Shown here: in pieces, positions 1 through 8,676 of the stretch
How positions within the stretch are numbered: the stretch's first letter is position 1
How the letters are laid out: every line of letters starts with the position of its first letter
Assembly (NCBI GenBank): GCA_017464225.1
Contig: JAFUDW010000029.1
Span: 1-17,266, forward strand
From: Clostridia bacterium
GTDB taxonomy: Bacteria; Bacillota_A; Clostridia; Christensenellales; Aristaeellaceae
Reading direction: 5' to 3'
Length of the DNA stretch: 17,266 bases
The notes under the pieces: model-generated
Seen by the model: only the letters and a program-made list of their open reading frames with translations
The model's database searches: none
Told to the model about the DNA's origin: nothing
Program-made: the position numbers and the translations under genes

Positions 1-142
1 CGCCGCAGATCAGGGCATAGCGGATCAGCAGAAAGGATTGTCCCGCCGCCAGCAGCAGCGGCATGCCAAGCCCCAGCGCCAGCAGCAGGGCGATCAGCCC
101 TCGCGCCAGGGCGGCGGGAAGCTTTTCAAGCAGGCGTGACAT
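1..142 (-). CDS. N-terminal fragment of a membrane protein, probably transglutaminase-like
   Basis: Only the first 47 codons are inside the window; the gene runs off the left edge. It starts with ATG at 142, with a GGAGG site about six bases upstream, and overlaps the end of the DUF58 gene by 17 bases, so the two are translationally coupled. The visible residues are MSRLLEKLPAALARG followed by a hydrophobic stretch rich in Leu, Ala and Gly, consistent with a first transmembrane helix. In MoxR-DUF58 operons the next gene is often a multi-spanning protein with a transglutaminase-like (DUF3488/TgpA) domain. That identity is inferred from position and hydrophobicity only; no catalytic residue is visible. 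A different ATG two bases after the GGAGG site is too close to it to be used. Confidence 0.6.
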   Translation of the reverse strand, partial: MSRLLEKLPAALARGLIALLLALGLGMPLLLAAGQSFLLIRYALICG

Positions 143-1274
143 AGCATACCTCCACCAAGCTTTGCTGCAATTGAGCGATATAAGGGCGATCCTCAGGCAC
201 GTCAGGGGTATGGGTAACGTAGTACAGGCGGGCCGAAGGGCCCATGCGGCGGATATGCTTGACAGCTTCCGCCACCTCGGCGTTCAGCTGGGCGGTGATG
301 ATCACCGTGGCTCCCGTACGCCGCATGCGGCGGAGCTCCAGATTGAGCACCCGGTAAAACTCCACGCCGCCCTCAAAGGAAAGACGGGCCAGCATTTCAG
401 CCAGCGCCGATGCGCTGCCGTTCCGCTCGCTGCGGAACTCATACATGCGCTCGCCGTACAGCGGCACGCGCACGGGGATATCGCCCATGACCTGCATTTC
501 GGCCACGCTCAGCGCCGTCTCGCACAGCGTGTCCTTTAAATCATCCAGGGCTGAGGCATCCTGCGTATGGCCGGCTGGCGCGGTGCAGTCCAGCAGGATC
601 AGCGTATCCGGCGGCGCGGGCGTCTCAAACTGACGCACCACCAGTTCGCGCTTGCGGGCGGTCAGTTTCCAGTGCACGCGCTTGAGCGGATCGCCGGCCC
701 GGTAAGCCCGGGTATCCTCCGGGCTGGACAGGTCTTCGACGCCGCGGTTGGGAAGGCCGCGGCCTTCGTCGCTCTGCCGGAAGCGCAGCGGCTCCACCTC
801 GAAGCTGCGGGGCAGCACCAGCAACGGGACCATGGCCTTGTCAAAGCGTTTGGAACAGTGAAAAAGCCCAAGGATATCGGTGAATTCGATCCGGGCAATA
901 CCGGCCTGCAATTCGCCGATGTGCCGGGTGGGCAGAACGATCTCCGTTTGTCCCGCGCCTCGGCGCAGCGAAAGCAAACGGATATCCTCGGTTTTTCCCA
1001 GGGCGGCGGCGACGGTCAGCTGCGAGACCGGCAGGCGGCTTTTGTTTTGTACCGCAACGCTCAGGCGGGCGCTTTCGCCCCGAAGGACGCTGCGGGGCTG
1101 GATATCGCAGACAGCGCGCAGCGAAAAACGCACGGCGAGCACGCAGGCCAGGGAACAGGCCAGCGCGAGCAAAGCAAATACGGCGGCCAGATAGAACATC
1201 CGCCCGCCCAGCGATAATCCGGTATACAGCGCGCTGAGCGCAATGATCAGCAGCGCGCGTCCTCTGGCTGTCAT
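126..1274 (-). CDS. DUF58 domain protein (382 aa)
   Basis: A membrane-anchored DUF58 protein, the usual partner of MoxR ATPases; its biochemical role is poorly known but the pair is tied to envelope or secreted-complex assembly. Two hydrophobic segments lie at about residues 7-22 and 27-47. The DUF58 hallmark sits at about 189-217: AYRAGDPLKRVHWKLTARK, then LVVRQFE. A VWA-like strand follows at 224-230 (DTLILLDC), but the MIDAS-type DxSxS is degenerate (D229-C-T-A-P). I chose ATG 1274 rather than an in-frame ATG at 1382, because 1274 overlaps the MoxR stop as ATGA, has a GGGGAA site upstream and begins just before the first membrane helix. The residues added by the longer start (36 of them) fall inside the MoxR coding region and look like out-of-frame shadow. 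Confidence 0.9.
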   Translation of the reverse strand: MTARGRALLIIALSALYTGLSLGGRMFYLAAVFALLALACSLACVLAVRFSLRAVCDIQPRSVLRGESARLSVAVQNKSRLPVSQLTVAAALGKTEDIRLLSLRRGAGQTEIVLPTRHIGELQAGIARIEFTDILGLFHCSKRFDKAMVPLLVLPRSFEVEPLRFRQSDEGRGLPNRGVEDLSSPEDTRAYRAGDPLKRVHWKLTARKRELVVRQFETPAPPDTLILLDCTAPAGHTQDASALDDLKDTLCETALSVAEMQVMGDIPVRVPLYGERMYEFRSERNGSASALAEMLARLSFEGGVEFYRVLNLELRRMRRTGATVIITAQLNAEVAEAVKHIRRMGPSARLYYVTHTPDVPEDRPYIAQLQQSLVEVCYVTPA

Positions 1275-2224
1275 GTATAATTCCCCGGCACAGGCACGCT
1301 GCCCAGGACGGCCTGCAACAGCCGTTCGGCGGATTGCCCCTTCATGCGCGCCTCGGGGGACAGCACCAGACGGTGGGCGCACACAGGCAAGGCGATGCGC
1401 TTCACATCGTCGGGCAGCACGTAATCCCGGTTATTCATCAGCGCGCAAGCCTGAGCGGCCCGGATCAGTGCAATGCCGCCCCGGGGAGAAATGCCCAGCG
1501 TCAGCTGGGGATGGCTGCGGGTGGCGGCGGTAATGGAGGCCACATAGGAGCGCAATTCAGGGCTGCAGTACACCGTGCCCACCTGCTCCTGCATGGCGAT
1601 CACATCGCCCGCGCCGCAGACGTTCTGCAGCGTGGCCAATGGAGAAATCGGATTGCTGTAGCGCTCCAGCACGTCCATTTCCTCTTCAATGGTGGGATAG
1701 CCGATGGTGATGCGCAGGAAAAAGCGATCCATCTGGGCTTCGGGAAGGGGATAGGTGCCCACGAAATCCACCGGGTTCTGGGTGGCCAGCACCATAAAGG
1801 GACGGGGCAGGGGATGGGTGACGCCGTCCACCGTTACCTGGCCCTCCTCCATCACCTCCAGCAGGCTGGACTGGGTGCGGGGCGAGGTGCGGTTGATTTC
1901 ATCGGCCAGCACGATCTGGCTCATCACCGCGCCGGGCTTGAATTCCATCTGTCCGGTTGTCAGGCTGGGCATGGTAAAGCCCGTAATATCGCTGGGCATC
2001 ACGTCCGGGGTGAACTGGATGCGCTTGAAGGAGCAATTGAGCGATTTCGCCAGCGCTGCCACCAGCGTGGTTTTGCCTACGCCGGGCACATCCTCGATCA
2101 GCACGTGGCCGCGGCATAAAAGGGCGATCAATGCCAATTCGATGGCTTCGTCCTTGCCCACGATCACCTGCCGGATGTTCTGCTGCAGGGCATATACGAT
2201 GGAACGAACCTGTTCTTGCTGCAT
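1271..2224 (-). CDS. MoxR family AAA+ ATPase (317 aa)
   Basis: A cytoplasmic AAA+ ATPase of the MoxR/RavA type, thought to act as a chaperone for the assembly or activation of partner proteins, often those with VWA or DUF58 domains. The Walker A is EDVPGVGKTT (residues 44-53), the Walker B region is QIVLADEINR (103-112), the sensor 1 segment is VLATQNP (145-151), and a sensor 2-like GISPRGG lies at 244-250. Length and motif order are normal for the family. ATG 2224 is preceded by AAGGAG at six bases. It is the first gene of a minus-strand operon: its stop overlaps the DUF58 start by four bases, and that gene overlaps the membrane protein beyond. The promoter at 2261-2289 drives all three. Confidence 0.93.
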   Translation of the reverse strand: MQQEQVRSIVYALQQNIRQVIVGKDEAIELALIALLCRGHVLIEDVPGVGKTTLVAALAKSLNCSFKRIQFTPDVMPSDITGFTMPSLTTGQMEFKPGAVMSQIVLADEINRTSPRTQSSLLEVMEEGQVTVDGVTHPLPRPFMVLATQNPVDFVGTYPLPEAQMDRFFLRITIGYPTIEEEMDVLERYSNPISPLATLQNVCGAGDVIAMQEQVGTVYCSPELRSYVASITAATRSHPQLTLGISPRGGIALIRAAQACALMNNRDYVLPDDVKRIALPVCAHRLVLSPEARMKGQSAERLLQAVLGSVPVPGNYT

Positions 2225-2260
2225 GGAAGGCTCCTTAAAAAATCATATTAGTCCGATCAA

Positions 2261-2289
2261 AGTATATCGTAAAAGAACAAAATTTGCAA
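2261..2289 (-). promoter_or_regulatory. Sigma-A promoter of the MoxR operon
   Basis: Read on the minus strand: TTGCAA (2289-2284), a 17-base spacer, then TATACT (2266-2261). The -35 matches four of six and the -10 five of six consensus bases. Transcription would start near 2254, about 30 bases before the ATG, leaving room for the AAGGAG site and little else. Confidence 0.75.
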
Positions 2290-2360
2290 TATTTCCGTAA
2301 AACAATAGAAATATTTACAGGCTGTTCATCAGCAGTATGCCCGGATGAAGGAGAAATCAT

Positions 2361-2415
2361 AAATCGCCGGAGGCGCCGCCCGCTTAAACTGCGGTCCGGC
2401 GGGAAAAGGTGATTT
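2361..2415. other. GC-rich inverted-repeat island between two divergent promoters
   Basis: CGCCGGA (2365-2371) is a perfect inverted match to TCCGGCG (2395-2401), and an inner CCGC/GCGG pair closes a TTAAACT loop. An alternative outer pairing, AAATCGCC (2361-2368) with GGTGATTT (2408-2415), holds with one G-U pair, so two mutually exclusive folds are possible. There is no T-run after it. It lies upstream of both promoters, so it is in neither known leader; it may be a protein binding site, part of a small RNA, or chance. Confidence 0.45.
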
Positions 2416-2531
2416 GAAATAATGAAATAACAAAAATTCAAATTACCCTGTAAAAAACGGCCAATAAATGTCAAAAATGAATAAAGAGATCACAAAAAAC
2501 ATAAAAAGCGCAGAAAAACCTGCCGGGATCA

Positions 2532-2560
2532 TTGACAGAGACGGATTATGATTATAATAT
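2532..2560 (+). promoter_or_regulatory. oppB: Sigma-A promoter of the opp operon
   Basis: A perfect TTGACA (2532-2537) is followed by an AT-rich run. A perfect TATAAT lies at 2553-2558, but with a short 15-base spacer; TAATAT at 2555-2560 gives the standard 17 bases with a 4/6 match. Either way the start falls near 2565-2568, giving a leader of about 80 bases before oppB. Confidence 0.75.
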
Positions 2561-2577
2561 ATAATCGTATTTTTATC

Positions 2578-2621
2578 GGAAACGATCGCGCTGTTTTATA
2601 TAGACGGCGCTGGCGATTTCC
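2578..2621 (+). promoter_or_regulatory. Imperfect stem-loop in the oppB leader
   Basis: GGAAA (2578-2582) pairs with TTTCC (2617-2621) and TCGC (2586-2589) with GCGA (2613-2616), with a three-base bulge on the left arm. The fold ends 11 bases before the AGGAGG site of oppB (2633-2638). It could shield the messenger's 5' end or respond to a signal, but it matches no riboswitch class I know. Confidence 0.35.
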
Positions 2622-2648
2622 TTGTCTTCAACAGGAGGCTTCGTCCCG

Positions 2649-3575
2649 ATGAACAACCGGTTTGCTGCGTATGTGGCCAAACGATTCTTCATGGCGATCC
2701 TGACCATCTTTCTGGTCATTGCCATTACATTTTTTACCATGCACGCCATTCCCGCCAGCCCCTTTTCCTCGGAGAAGGCCCGCAGCGATGCCACCATCGC
2801 CGCGCTGGAGGCCAAATACGGCTTTGACAAGCCCGTTCCCGTTCAGTTTGTCAATTACCTGAAGAACATCCTGCATCTGGATTTTGGGCTTTCCACGGGC
2901 TGGGTGGGCAATACCGTGTTCGATCTGATCAAGGGCGGGTTTTTGTATTCCGGCCGCATCGGCCTGAGCGCCGCCCTGCTGGCGATTTTCGCGGGCGTGG
3001 TGTTTGGCGCCATCGCCGCGCTGAACCGCGGCAAGCTGATCGATAAAATCGTGCAGGTGGTCACCACGGCCCTGGTGAGCATGCCGTCCTTCGTGATGGC
3101 CACCATCTTTCTGCTGGTGTTTGGCCTGCAGCTCAAGTGGTTCCCCACGCAGAGCAGCGAGCCGGGCGGCCTTATCCTGCCCATCTTTTCGCTGAGCCTT
3201 TCGCCCATGGCCTATATCACGCGCTTGGAGCGCTCGGCCATGCTGGACGTGCTGGGCCAGGATTATATCCGCACCGCCCGGGCCAAGGGCGTGGCGCGGG
3301 TCAAGCTGATCTTTAAGCACGCGCTGAAAAACTCCCTGAGCCCCGTGATTACCTACGCGGGTCCCATGATGGCGGGCATCCTGACGGGCAGCATGGTGGT
3401 GGAAAACATCTTTTCCGTGCCCGGTCTGGGCCGCCTGTTTGTGAACAGCATGCTGCGCACCGATTACATGATGATCATGGGCGTGACCATTTTCCTGGCT
3501 GTGCTGATCATCCTGATGAATTTCCTCAGCGACGTGCTGTATAAGGTCATGGATCCGAGAATCGATCTGAGGTGA
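2649..3575 (+). CDS. oppB: Peptide ABC transporter permease OppB/DppB (308 aa)
   Basis: First of two membrane subunits of an oligopeptide or dipeptide importer. A first helix lies at about residues 13-32 and ends in a TMHAIPASPF segment typical of OppB/DppB N-termini. Further hydrophobic segments are near 104-124, 136-160, 175-190, 236-252 and 275-294. The EAA loop that docks onto the ATPases is at 205-233 (DYIRTARAKG, then HALKNSLSPV). The C-terminus MDPRIDLR is typical of OppB. The ATG at 2649 has AGGAGG ten bases upstream (2633-2638); an in-frame TTG at 2622 lies before that site and is rejected. It leads the operon and is followed five bases later by oppC. Substrate range (di- or oligopeptides, or nickel) cannot be told from the permease. 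Confidence 0.93.
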   Translation: MNNRFAAYVAKRFFMAILTIFLVIAITFFTMHAIPASPFSSEKARSDATIAALEAKYGFDKPVPVQFVNYLKNILHLDFGLSTGWVGNTVFDLIKGGFLYSGRIGLSAALLAIFAGVVFGAIAALNRGKLIDKIVQVVTTALVSMPSFVMATIFLLVFGLQLKWFPTQSSEPGGLILPIFSLSLSPMAYITRLERSAMLDVLGQDYIRTARAKGVARVKLIFKHALKNSLSPVITYAGPMMAGILTGSMVVENIFSVPGLGRLFVNSMLRTDYMMIMGVTIFLAVLIILMNFLSDVLYKVMDPRIDLR

Positions 3576-3580
3576 TGAAG

Positions 3581-4624
3581 ATGCCCAACGAGAAAAAAAC
3601 GAAGAATTTTTTCAGCCTGCAGGTTGATCCTGAACTGTTCCAACCGGCGACCGAGGAGGAGAAGGCGCAGCAGATCGTTCAGCGCGAATCGGTTTCCTTT
3701 ATGAAGGACGCCATGCGCCGCCTCCGGCGGAACAAGCTGGCCATGCTTTCGCTGTGCATGATCGTATTGATCGCGCTGATCGCTTTTATCGTACCCGAGT
3801 TTTATCCCTACAGCTATACCAAGCAGGACGTTTCGGCCAAGAACATGCAGCCCTTCCAGTATTCCAAAAAGGAGCAGGCGCGCATCGATAAGGGCGAAAC
3901 GGTATTTCCCCATATCATGGGCACCGATACCTTGGGCCGCGATTACGCCATCCGCGTGATCTACGGCACGCGCATATCGCTGATGGTCGGCTTCCTGGCC
4001 GCCGTCATTGTTGTGGTGATCGGCATCATCTACGGCGCCATATCGGGGTATTTCGGCGGCAAAGTGGATCTGATCATGATGCGTATCGTGGATATCATCT
4101 ATTCGCTGCCCGACGTGCTGATTGTGATATTGCTCAGCGTGGCCATCAAGGACTGGGTGCAGACCAGCAACAACGCGCTGATCAGCAAGCTGGGCGCGGG
4201 CATGGTGAGTATTTTCATCGTGTTTGGCCTTCTGTACTGGGTGGGTATGGCCCGTCAGGTGCGCGGCCAGGTGCTTTCCATCAAGGAGCAGGAATACGTG
4301 ATGGCCAGCCGCGCCATCGGCGCTTCCTCCGCCCGCATCATCCGGAAGCACATGATCCCCAACTGCATCAGCGTGATCATCATCACCGCCGCCCTGCAGA
4401 TCCCCAGCGCCATCTTTACCGAAAGCTTCCTGTCCTTCCTGGGCCTGGGCGTGGCTATCCCCATGCCTTCCCTGGGCTCTTTGGCCAGCGACGCCCGTTC
4501 CTCCCTGTGCAGCTATCCCTATCAGCTGATTTTCCCCGCGCTCTCCATTTTCCTGATCGTGCTGTCCTTTAACCTGCTGGGCAACGGCCTGAGGGACGCC
4601 TTCGATCCCAAACTCAAATCCTGA
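3581..4624 (+). CDS. oppC: Peptide ABC transporter permease OppC/DppC (347 aa)
   Basis: Second membrane subunit of the importer, pairing with OppB. After a charged cytoplasmic N-terminus of about 50 residues comes the OppC-N helix (about 54-71). Residues 111-121 (HIMGTDTLGRD) are the family hallmark after the first periplasmic-side segment. The EAA loop is at about 236-264 (QEYVMASRAIGAS, then HMIPN), and the C-terminal GNGLRDAFDPKL is characteristic. GTG 3572, ATG 3575 and ATG 3581 are all in frame; I chose 3581 because GAGGTG (3569-3574), overlapping the oppB stop, is then six bases upstream, whereas the earlier starts have no site at a usable distance. Tight spacing to oppB and an 18-base gap to oppD indicate one transcript. 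Confidence 0.92.
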   Translation: MPNEKKTKNFFSLQVDPELFQPATEEEKAQQIVQRESVSFMKDAMRRLRRNKLAMLSLCMIVLIALIAFIVPEFYPYSYTKQDVSAKNMQPFQYSKKEQARIDKGETVFPHIMGTDTLGRDYAIRVIYGTRISLMVGFLAAVIVVVIGIIYGAISGYFGGKVDLIMMRIVDIIYSLPDVLIVILLSVAIKDWVQTSNNALISKLGAGMVSIFIVFGLLYWVGMARQVRGQVLSIKEQEYVMASRAIGASSARIIRKHMIPNCISVIIITAALQIPSAIFTESFLSFLGLGVAIPMPSLGSLASDARSSLCSYPYQLIFPALSIFLIVLSFNLLGNGLRDAFDPKLKS

Positions 4625-4642
4625 TCAAAGGAGGAATGCGAT

Positions 4643-5660
<1,018 letters not shown>

Positions 5661-5668
<8 letters not shown>

Positions 5669-6641
5669 TGTGCCAACGGCTTCCGGGAATATGCTGGAGG
5701 TCAAAAACCTGAAGCAGTATTTTCCCGTAAACACCGGTTTTATGAAGACCACCATGCTCAAGGCGGTGGACGACGTTTCCTTTACCATCCGGAAGGGCGA
5801 AACGCTGGGCCTGGTGGGCGAGAGCGGCTGCGGCAAAACCACGGTGGGCCGCACCATATTGCAATTGTACAAACCTACTGCCGGTCAGGTGATATTTGAC
5901 GGCCAGGAGATCAAAAGCAAGGCCAGCGTCAATATGCTGCATAAGCGGGCGCAGATGGTGTTCCAGGATCCCTATTCCTCGCTGAACCCGCGGCTGACGG
6001 TGGCCGATATCGTGGCCGAGCCCATCGACGTCCATAAGTTCTATAAAACCCGCAAGGAACGTCAGGAACGGGTGCTGGAGCTGCTTTCCATCGTGGGCCT
6101 GTCCAGCGAGCAGGCTTCCCGATATCCCCATGAGTTCAGCGGCGGCCAGCGCCAGCGCGTGGGCATCGCCCGCGCCCTGGCCTCCAATCCGGAGTTTATC
6201 GTATGCGACGAGCCGGTTTCGGCGCTGGACGTCAGCATTCAGGCCCAGGTGATCAATATGCTGGAGGAGCTGCAGAAAAAGCTGGGGCTCACCTACCTGT
6301 TCATCGCCCACGATTTGAGCGTCGTCAAGCATATTTCCAACCGCATTGCCGTGATGTATCTGGGCCATATGGTGGAAATGGCGGAGGCCAACGAGCTTCA
6401 CCATCATTGCGTGCATCCCTACACCGTTTCGCTGCTCAGCGCCGTTCCGGTGGCCGACCCCGTCAAGGCCCGCTCTTCCCAGCGCATCGTGCTGGGGGGC
6501 GATGTGCCCAGCCCCCTCAAGGTCCCCAGCGGATGCCCCTTCCGGACCCGCTGCAGCCGGTGCACCGGCAAGTGCGCCGAGGTGCGGCCCGAGCTTCGGG
6601 AAGTGGCGCCCGGCCATCTGGCGGCCTGCCACAACATCTGA
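5661..6641 (+). CDS. oppF: Peptide ABC transporter ATPase OppF/DppF with Fe-S motif (326 aa)
   Basis: Second ATPase of the importer, expected to form a heterodimer with OppD under the OppBC permease. Walker [10 protein letters not shown] (53-61), Q-loop [10 protein letters not shown] (101-110), signature FSGGQRQR (159-166), Walker B FIVCDEP (179-185) and His217 are intact. Near the C-terminus Cys292, Cys298, Cys305 and Cys323 repeat exactly the C-x5-C-x6-C-x17-C spacing seen in OppD, so this subunit should also hold a [4Fe-4S] cluster; Cys301 is an extra. It begins inside the last codons of oppD (8-base overlap). The substrate-binding protein gene follows after 83 bases that contain a hairpin. 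Confidence 0.95.
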
Positions 6642-6680
6642 TCCCCACGCTATACTGGGCAAGCGCCCTGGTATATATCT

Positions 6681-6699
6681 CTCCGGGGATTCTCCGGAG
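6681..6699 (+). terminator. Intercistronic hairpin before the substrate-binding protein gene
   Basis: CTCCGG (6681-6686) pairs perfectly with CCGGAG (6694-6699) around a seven-base loop. The downstream CAAATCTTTTA is only a weak T-tract. It probably acts as a partial terminator or as a 5' stabiliser of a shorter oppA message, a usual way to make more binding protein than transporter. An upstream GGGC-AAGC-GCCC mini-stem is also present. Confidence 0.45.
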
Positions 6700-6724
6700 C
6701 AAATCTTTTAAGGAGGAGAAATTG

Positions 6725-8494
6725 ATGAAAAAGTTTCTCGCGATGATCCTTGCGGTGGTCATGCTGGCCTCTTGCATGTCCCTGGCTGCGGCCGAGGGCG
6801 ACAAGATCCTCAACGTGTACTATGGCGGCGGCACTCCGCTGTCCATTGACCCCGCGCTGAACTCCGCTTCCGCCGGTTCCAACATCATCAAGCTGGCTTT
6901 CACCGGCCTGATGGGCTATCAGTGGGTGGACGGCGAAGCCAAGATCGCTCCCGAACTGGCCGAGAGCTATGAGATCTCTGAGGACGGTCTGGTGTATTCT
7001 TTCGTGCTGAAGGAAGGCCTCAAGTGGTCCGACGGCTCCGACCTGAAGGCCAGCGAGATCAAGGAAAGCTGGCAGCGCGCCGGTTCCGACGAGCTGGGCG
7101 CTGACTACGGCTTTCTGTTCGACTATGTGGAAAAGGATGAAAACGGCATCCAGAACATCGTGGTGGACGACGACGCGCGTACCTTCGTGGTCACTCTGAA
7201 GGCCCCCACCGCTTACTTCCTGGATCTGTGCGCCTTCCCCACCTTCTACCCTGTCAAGACCGAAACGGCTGACGTGGAAGGCATCTGGGCCACCAAGCCC
7301 GAAACCTACATCGGCACCGGCGCTTTCCGCATGACCAAGTACGCCGTGGACGATGTGATCTCCTTTGAGCGCAACCCCTATTACTGGGATGCTGCCAATG
7401 TTAAGCTGGACGGCGTCAACTGCTGGCTGAGCGAAGACAACGTGGCCATCCTGACCGCTTATGAAAACGACAACGCGCATTTCATCAACTCCATTGACCC
7501 CAACGAGTATGACCGCCTCTACGCCACCTATCCCGGCGAACTGGTGATGGGCCCCTACATGGGCACCTGGTACATCCTGTTCAACGTGCATAAGGATCTG
7601 AGCCCCTCCACCAAGCAGCTGACTGTGCAGGAGATGAGCCAGGCCCGTTATGCCCTGGGTCTGATGGTGAACCGTCAGGATCTGGTGGACTACGTGACCA
7701 TGGGCGGCCAGGCGCCTGCCACCGGTTTCTTCCCCCAGGGCCTGAGCGATGGCCTGAACGCCGACGTGCGTTCCGCCGAGGGCTATGGCGAATGGTATAC
7801 CGGTACCGCCACTCCTTCTGAGATCAACCCCGATTATACCGAGGATCAGGTGACCGCTCTGCAGATCCTGATCGATCTGGGCTATCCCTACACCGGCTCT
7901 ATCGAGGGCGGCGACATCGTGTTCACCGACTTCCCCTCCATTGAGTTCGCCTTCAACAACAGCGGCGCCAACGCTGCCATCATCCAGTATGTGCAGGAGA
8001 TCTGGAACCAGTTTGGCATCACCGGCGTGATCAACCAGGAAGCTTGGGCCACCCTGCAGGTGAAGCTGAAGGAAGGCGACGCCGAGTCCGCTCGTATGGG
8101 CTGGATCGCCGACTTCAACGACTGCGTGAACTTCCTTGAGATCTTCATCAGCAACAGCGGCAACAACTATCCTCGTCTGGGCCGCGACATCGGCACCTAT
8201 ACCCGCAACAGCGAAGTGACCGCTGACGCCGGCCTTGGCGCTTACTGGGGCGAAAACGACGATCAGACCTGGGCTGAGTGCTACGATACACTGGTTGAAG
8301 CCATCAAGAACAGCCAGGATCCCGCTGAGCGCGCTGCCATGTGCGCCGAAGCCGAAAAGATCCTGATGGCCACCGGCGGCGTCAACCCCATGTATTTCTA
8401 CACCAACCCCTATATGCTCAAGCCCACCGTTTCCAACGTGATCATGATGGCCACCGGCGATGTGATCTGGACCTGGGCTGACATTGCGGACTGA
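6725..8494 (+). CDS. oppA: Extracellular peptide-binding protein, SBP family 5 (589 aa)
   Basis: The solute receptor of the importer, catching peptides outside the membrane and handing them to OppBC. It has an N-terminal signal (MKKFLAMILAVVML) followed by LASC (14-17), a good lipobox, and then a possible signal peptidase I site after Ala-Ala-Ala23, so lipidation is likely but not certain. The mature start LNVYYGGGTPLSIDPALNS and the segment IAPELAESYEISEDGLVYSF (74-93), followed by LKEGLKWSDG, are the classic SBP_bac_5 N-terminal region; length is normal. ATG 6725 is preceded by AGGAGGAG at six bases; the frame stays open far upstream inside oppF, which is shadow. Codon choice differs from its neighbours (more GCT and CGT), as expected of a strongly expressed gene. 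Ligand class is unknown. Confidence 0.93.
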   Translation: MKKFLAMILAVVMLASCMSLAAAEGDKILNVYYGGGTPLSIDPALNSASAGSNIIKLAFTGLMGYQWVDGEAKIAPELAESYEISEDGLVYSFVLKEGLKWSDGSDLKASEIKESWQRAGSDELGADYGFLFDYVEKDENGIQNIVVDDDARTFVVTLKAPTAYFLDLCAFPTFYPVKTETADVEGIWATKPETYIGTGAFRMTKYAVDDVISFERNPYYWDAANVKLDGVNCWLSEDNVAILTAYENDNAHFINSIDPNEYDRLYATYPGELVMGPYMGTWYILFNVHKDLSPSTKQLTVQEMSQARYALGLMVNRQDLVDYVTMGGQAPATGFFPQGLSDGLNADVRSAEGYGEWYTGTATPSEINPDYTEDQVTALQILIDLGYPYTGSIEGGDIVFTDFPSIEFAFNNSGANAAIIQYVQEIWNQFGITGVINQEAWATLQVKLKEGDAESARMGWIADFNDCVNFLEIFISNSGNNYPRLGRDIGTYTRNSEVTADAGLGAYWGENDDQTWAECYDTLVEAIKNSQDPAERAAMCAEAEKILMATGGVNPMYFYTNPYMLKPTVSNVIMMATGDVIWTWADIAD

Positions 8495-8529
8495 TCACAG
8501 CGATACGCTGACCGTTTGTAAATGAAAAG

Positions 8530-8558
8530 GCGCCGCGCTTCTTCATGGAGCGCGGCGC
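8530..8558 (+). terminator. Strong hairpin after the opp operon
   Basis: GCGCCGCGCT (8530-8539) and AGCGCGGCGC (8549-8558) form a perfect 10-bp GC stem with a nine-base loop, 36 bases after the oppA stop. The T-run is poor (TGTGCATATT), so termination may be partial or helped by Rho; it could also protect the 3' end. Confidence 0.65.
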
Positions 8559-8597
8559 TGTGCATATTGAAAATACAGGGAATGGACAGATGCTCGC

Positions 8598-8627
8598 TTG
8601 ACGGGATTTGGCAAAACACTGTATAAT
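8598..8627 (+). promoter_or_regulatory. Sigma-A promoter of the fused ATPase gene
   Basis: TTGACG (8598-8603), an 18-base spacer and a perfect TATAAT (8622-8627). With the hairpin at 8530-8558 upstream, this makes the ATPase gene a separate transcription unit with a leader of about 43 bases. Confidence 0.8.
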
Positions 8628-8676
8628 TTTTATCGTTCCATCATAATTTCGGAGAGGTTGGCGAAAGGAGGCCGTA

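Larger units (their letters stand above)
2225..2648. other. Divergent intergenic region between the moxR operon and the opp operon
   Basis: A 424-base AT-rich stretch without a convincing gene. It contains the minus-strand promoter for the MoxR gene (2261-2289), a GC-rich structured island (2361-2415), an A-rich stretch of no clear function (about 2416-2525), the plus-strand opp promoter (2532-2560) and an imperfect leader hairpin (2578-2621) just before the oppB ribosome binding site. Short open frames here (for example 2235-2474 minus) have no ribosome binding site or family resemblance. Confidence 0.85.

Noticed and set aside
1275..1382. Longer start for the DUF58 gene at 1382
   Set aside because: It would overlap MoxR coding sequence by over 100 bases, adds Arg/Pro-rich shadow residues before the membrane helix and has no better ribosome binding site than ATG 1274.
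2361..2415. Riboswitch (for example cyclic-di-GMP type) at the GC-rich island
   Set aside because: It lies upstream of both promoters and I could not match the conserved core of any class.
2235..2474. 79-codon minus-strand frame in the divergent gap
   Set aside because: It crosses the MoxR promoter and the structured island, has no ribosome binding site and no recognisable motif.
2622..2648. TTG start for oppB at 2622
   Set aside because: It lies before the AGGAGG site at 2633-2638, which points to ATG 2649.
6651..6656. TATACT as an internal promoter before oppA
   Set aside because: No acceptable -35 box lies 16-18 bases upstream.
6203..6724. Upstream extension of the oppA frame through oppF
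   Set aside because: The extension lies out of frame inside oppF; the ATG at 6725 has the signal peptide and AGGAGGAG site.
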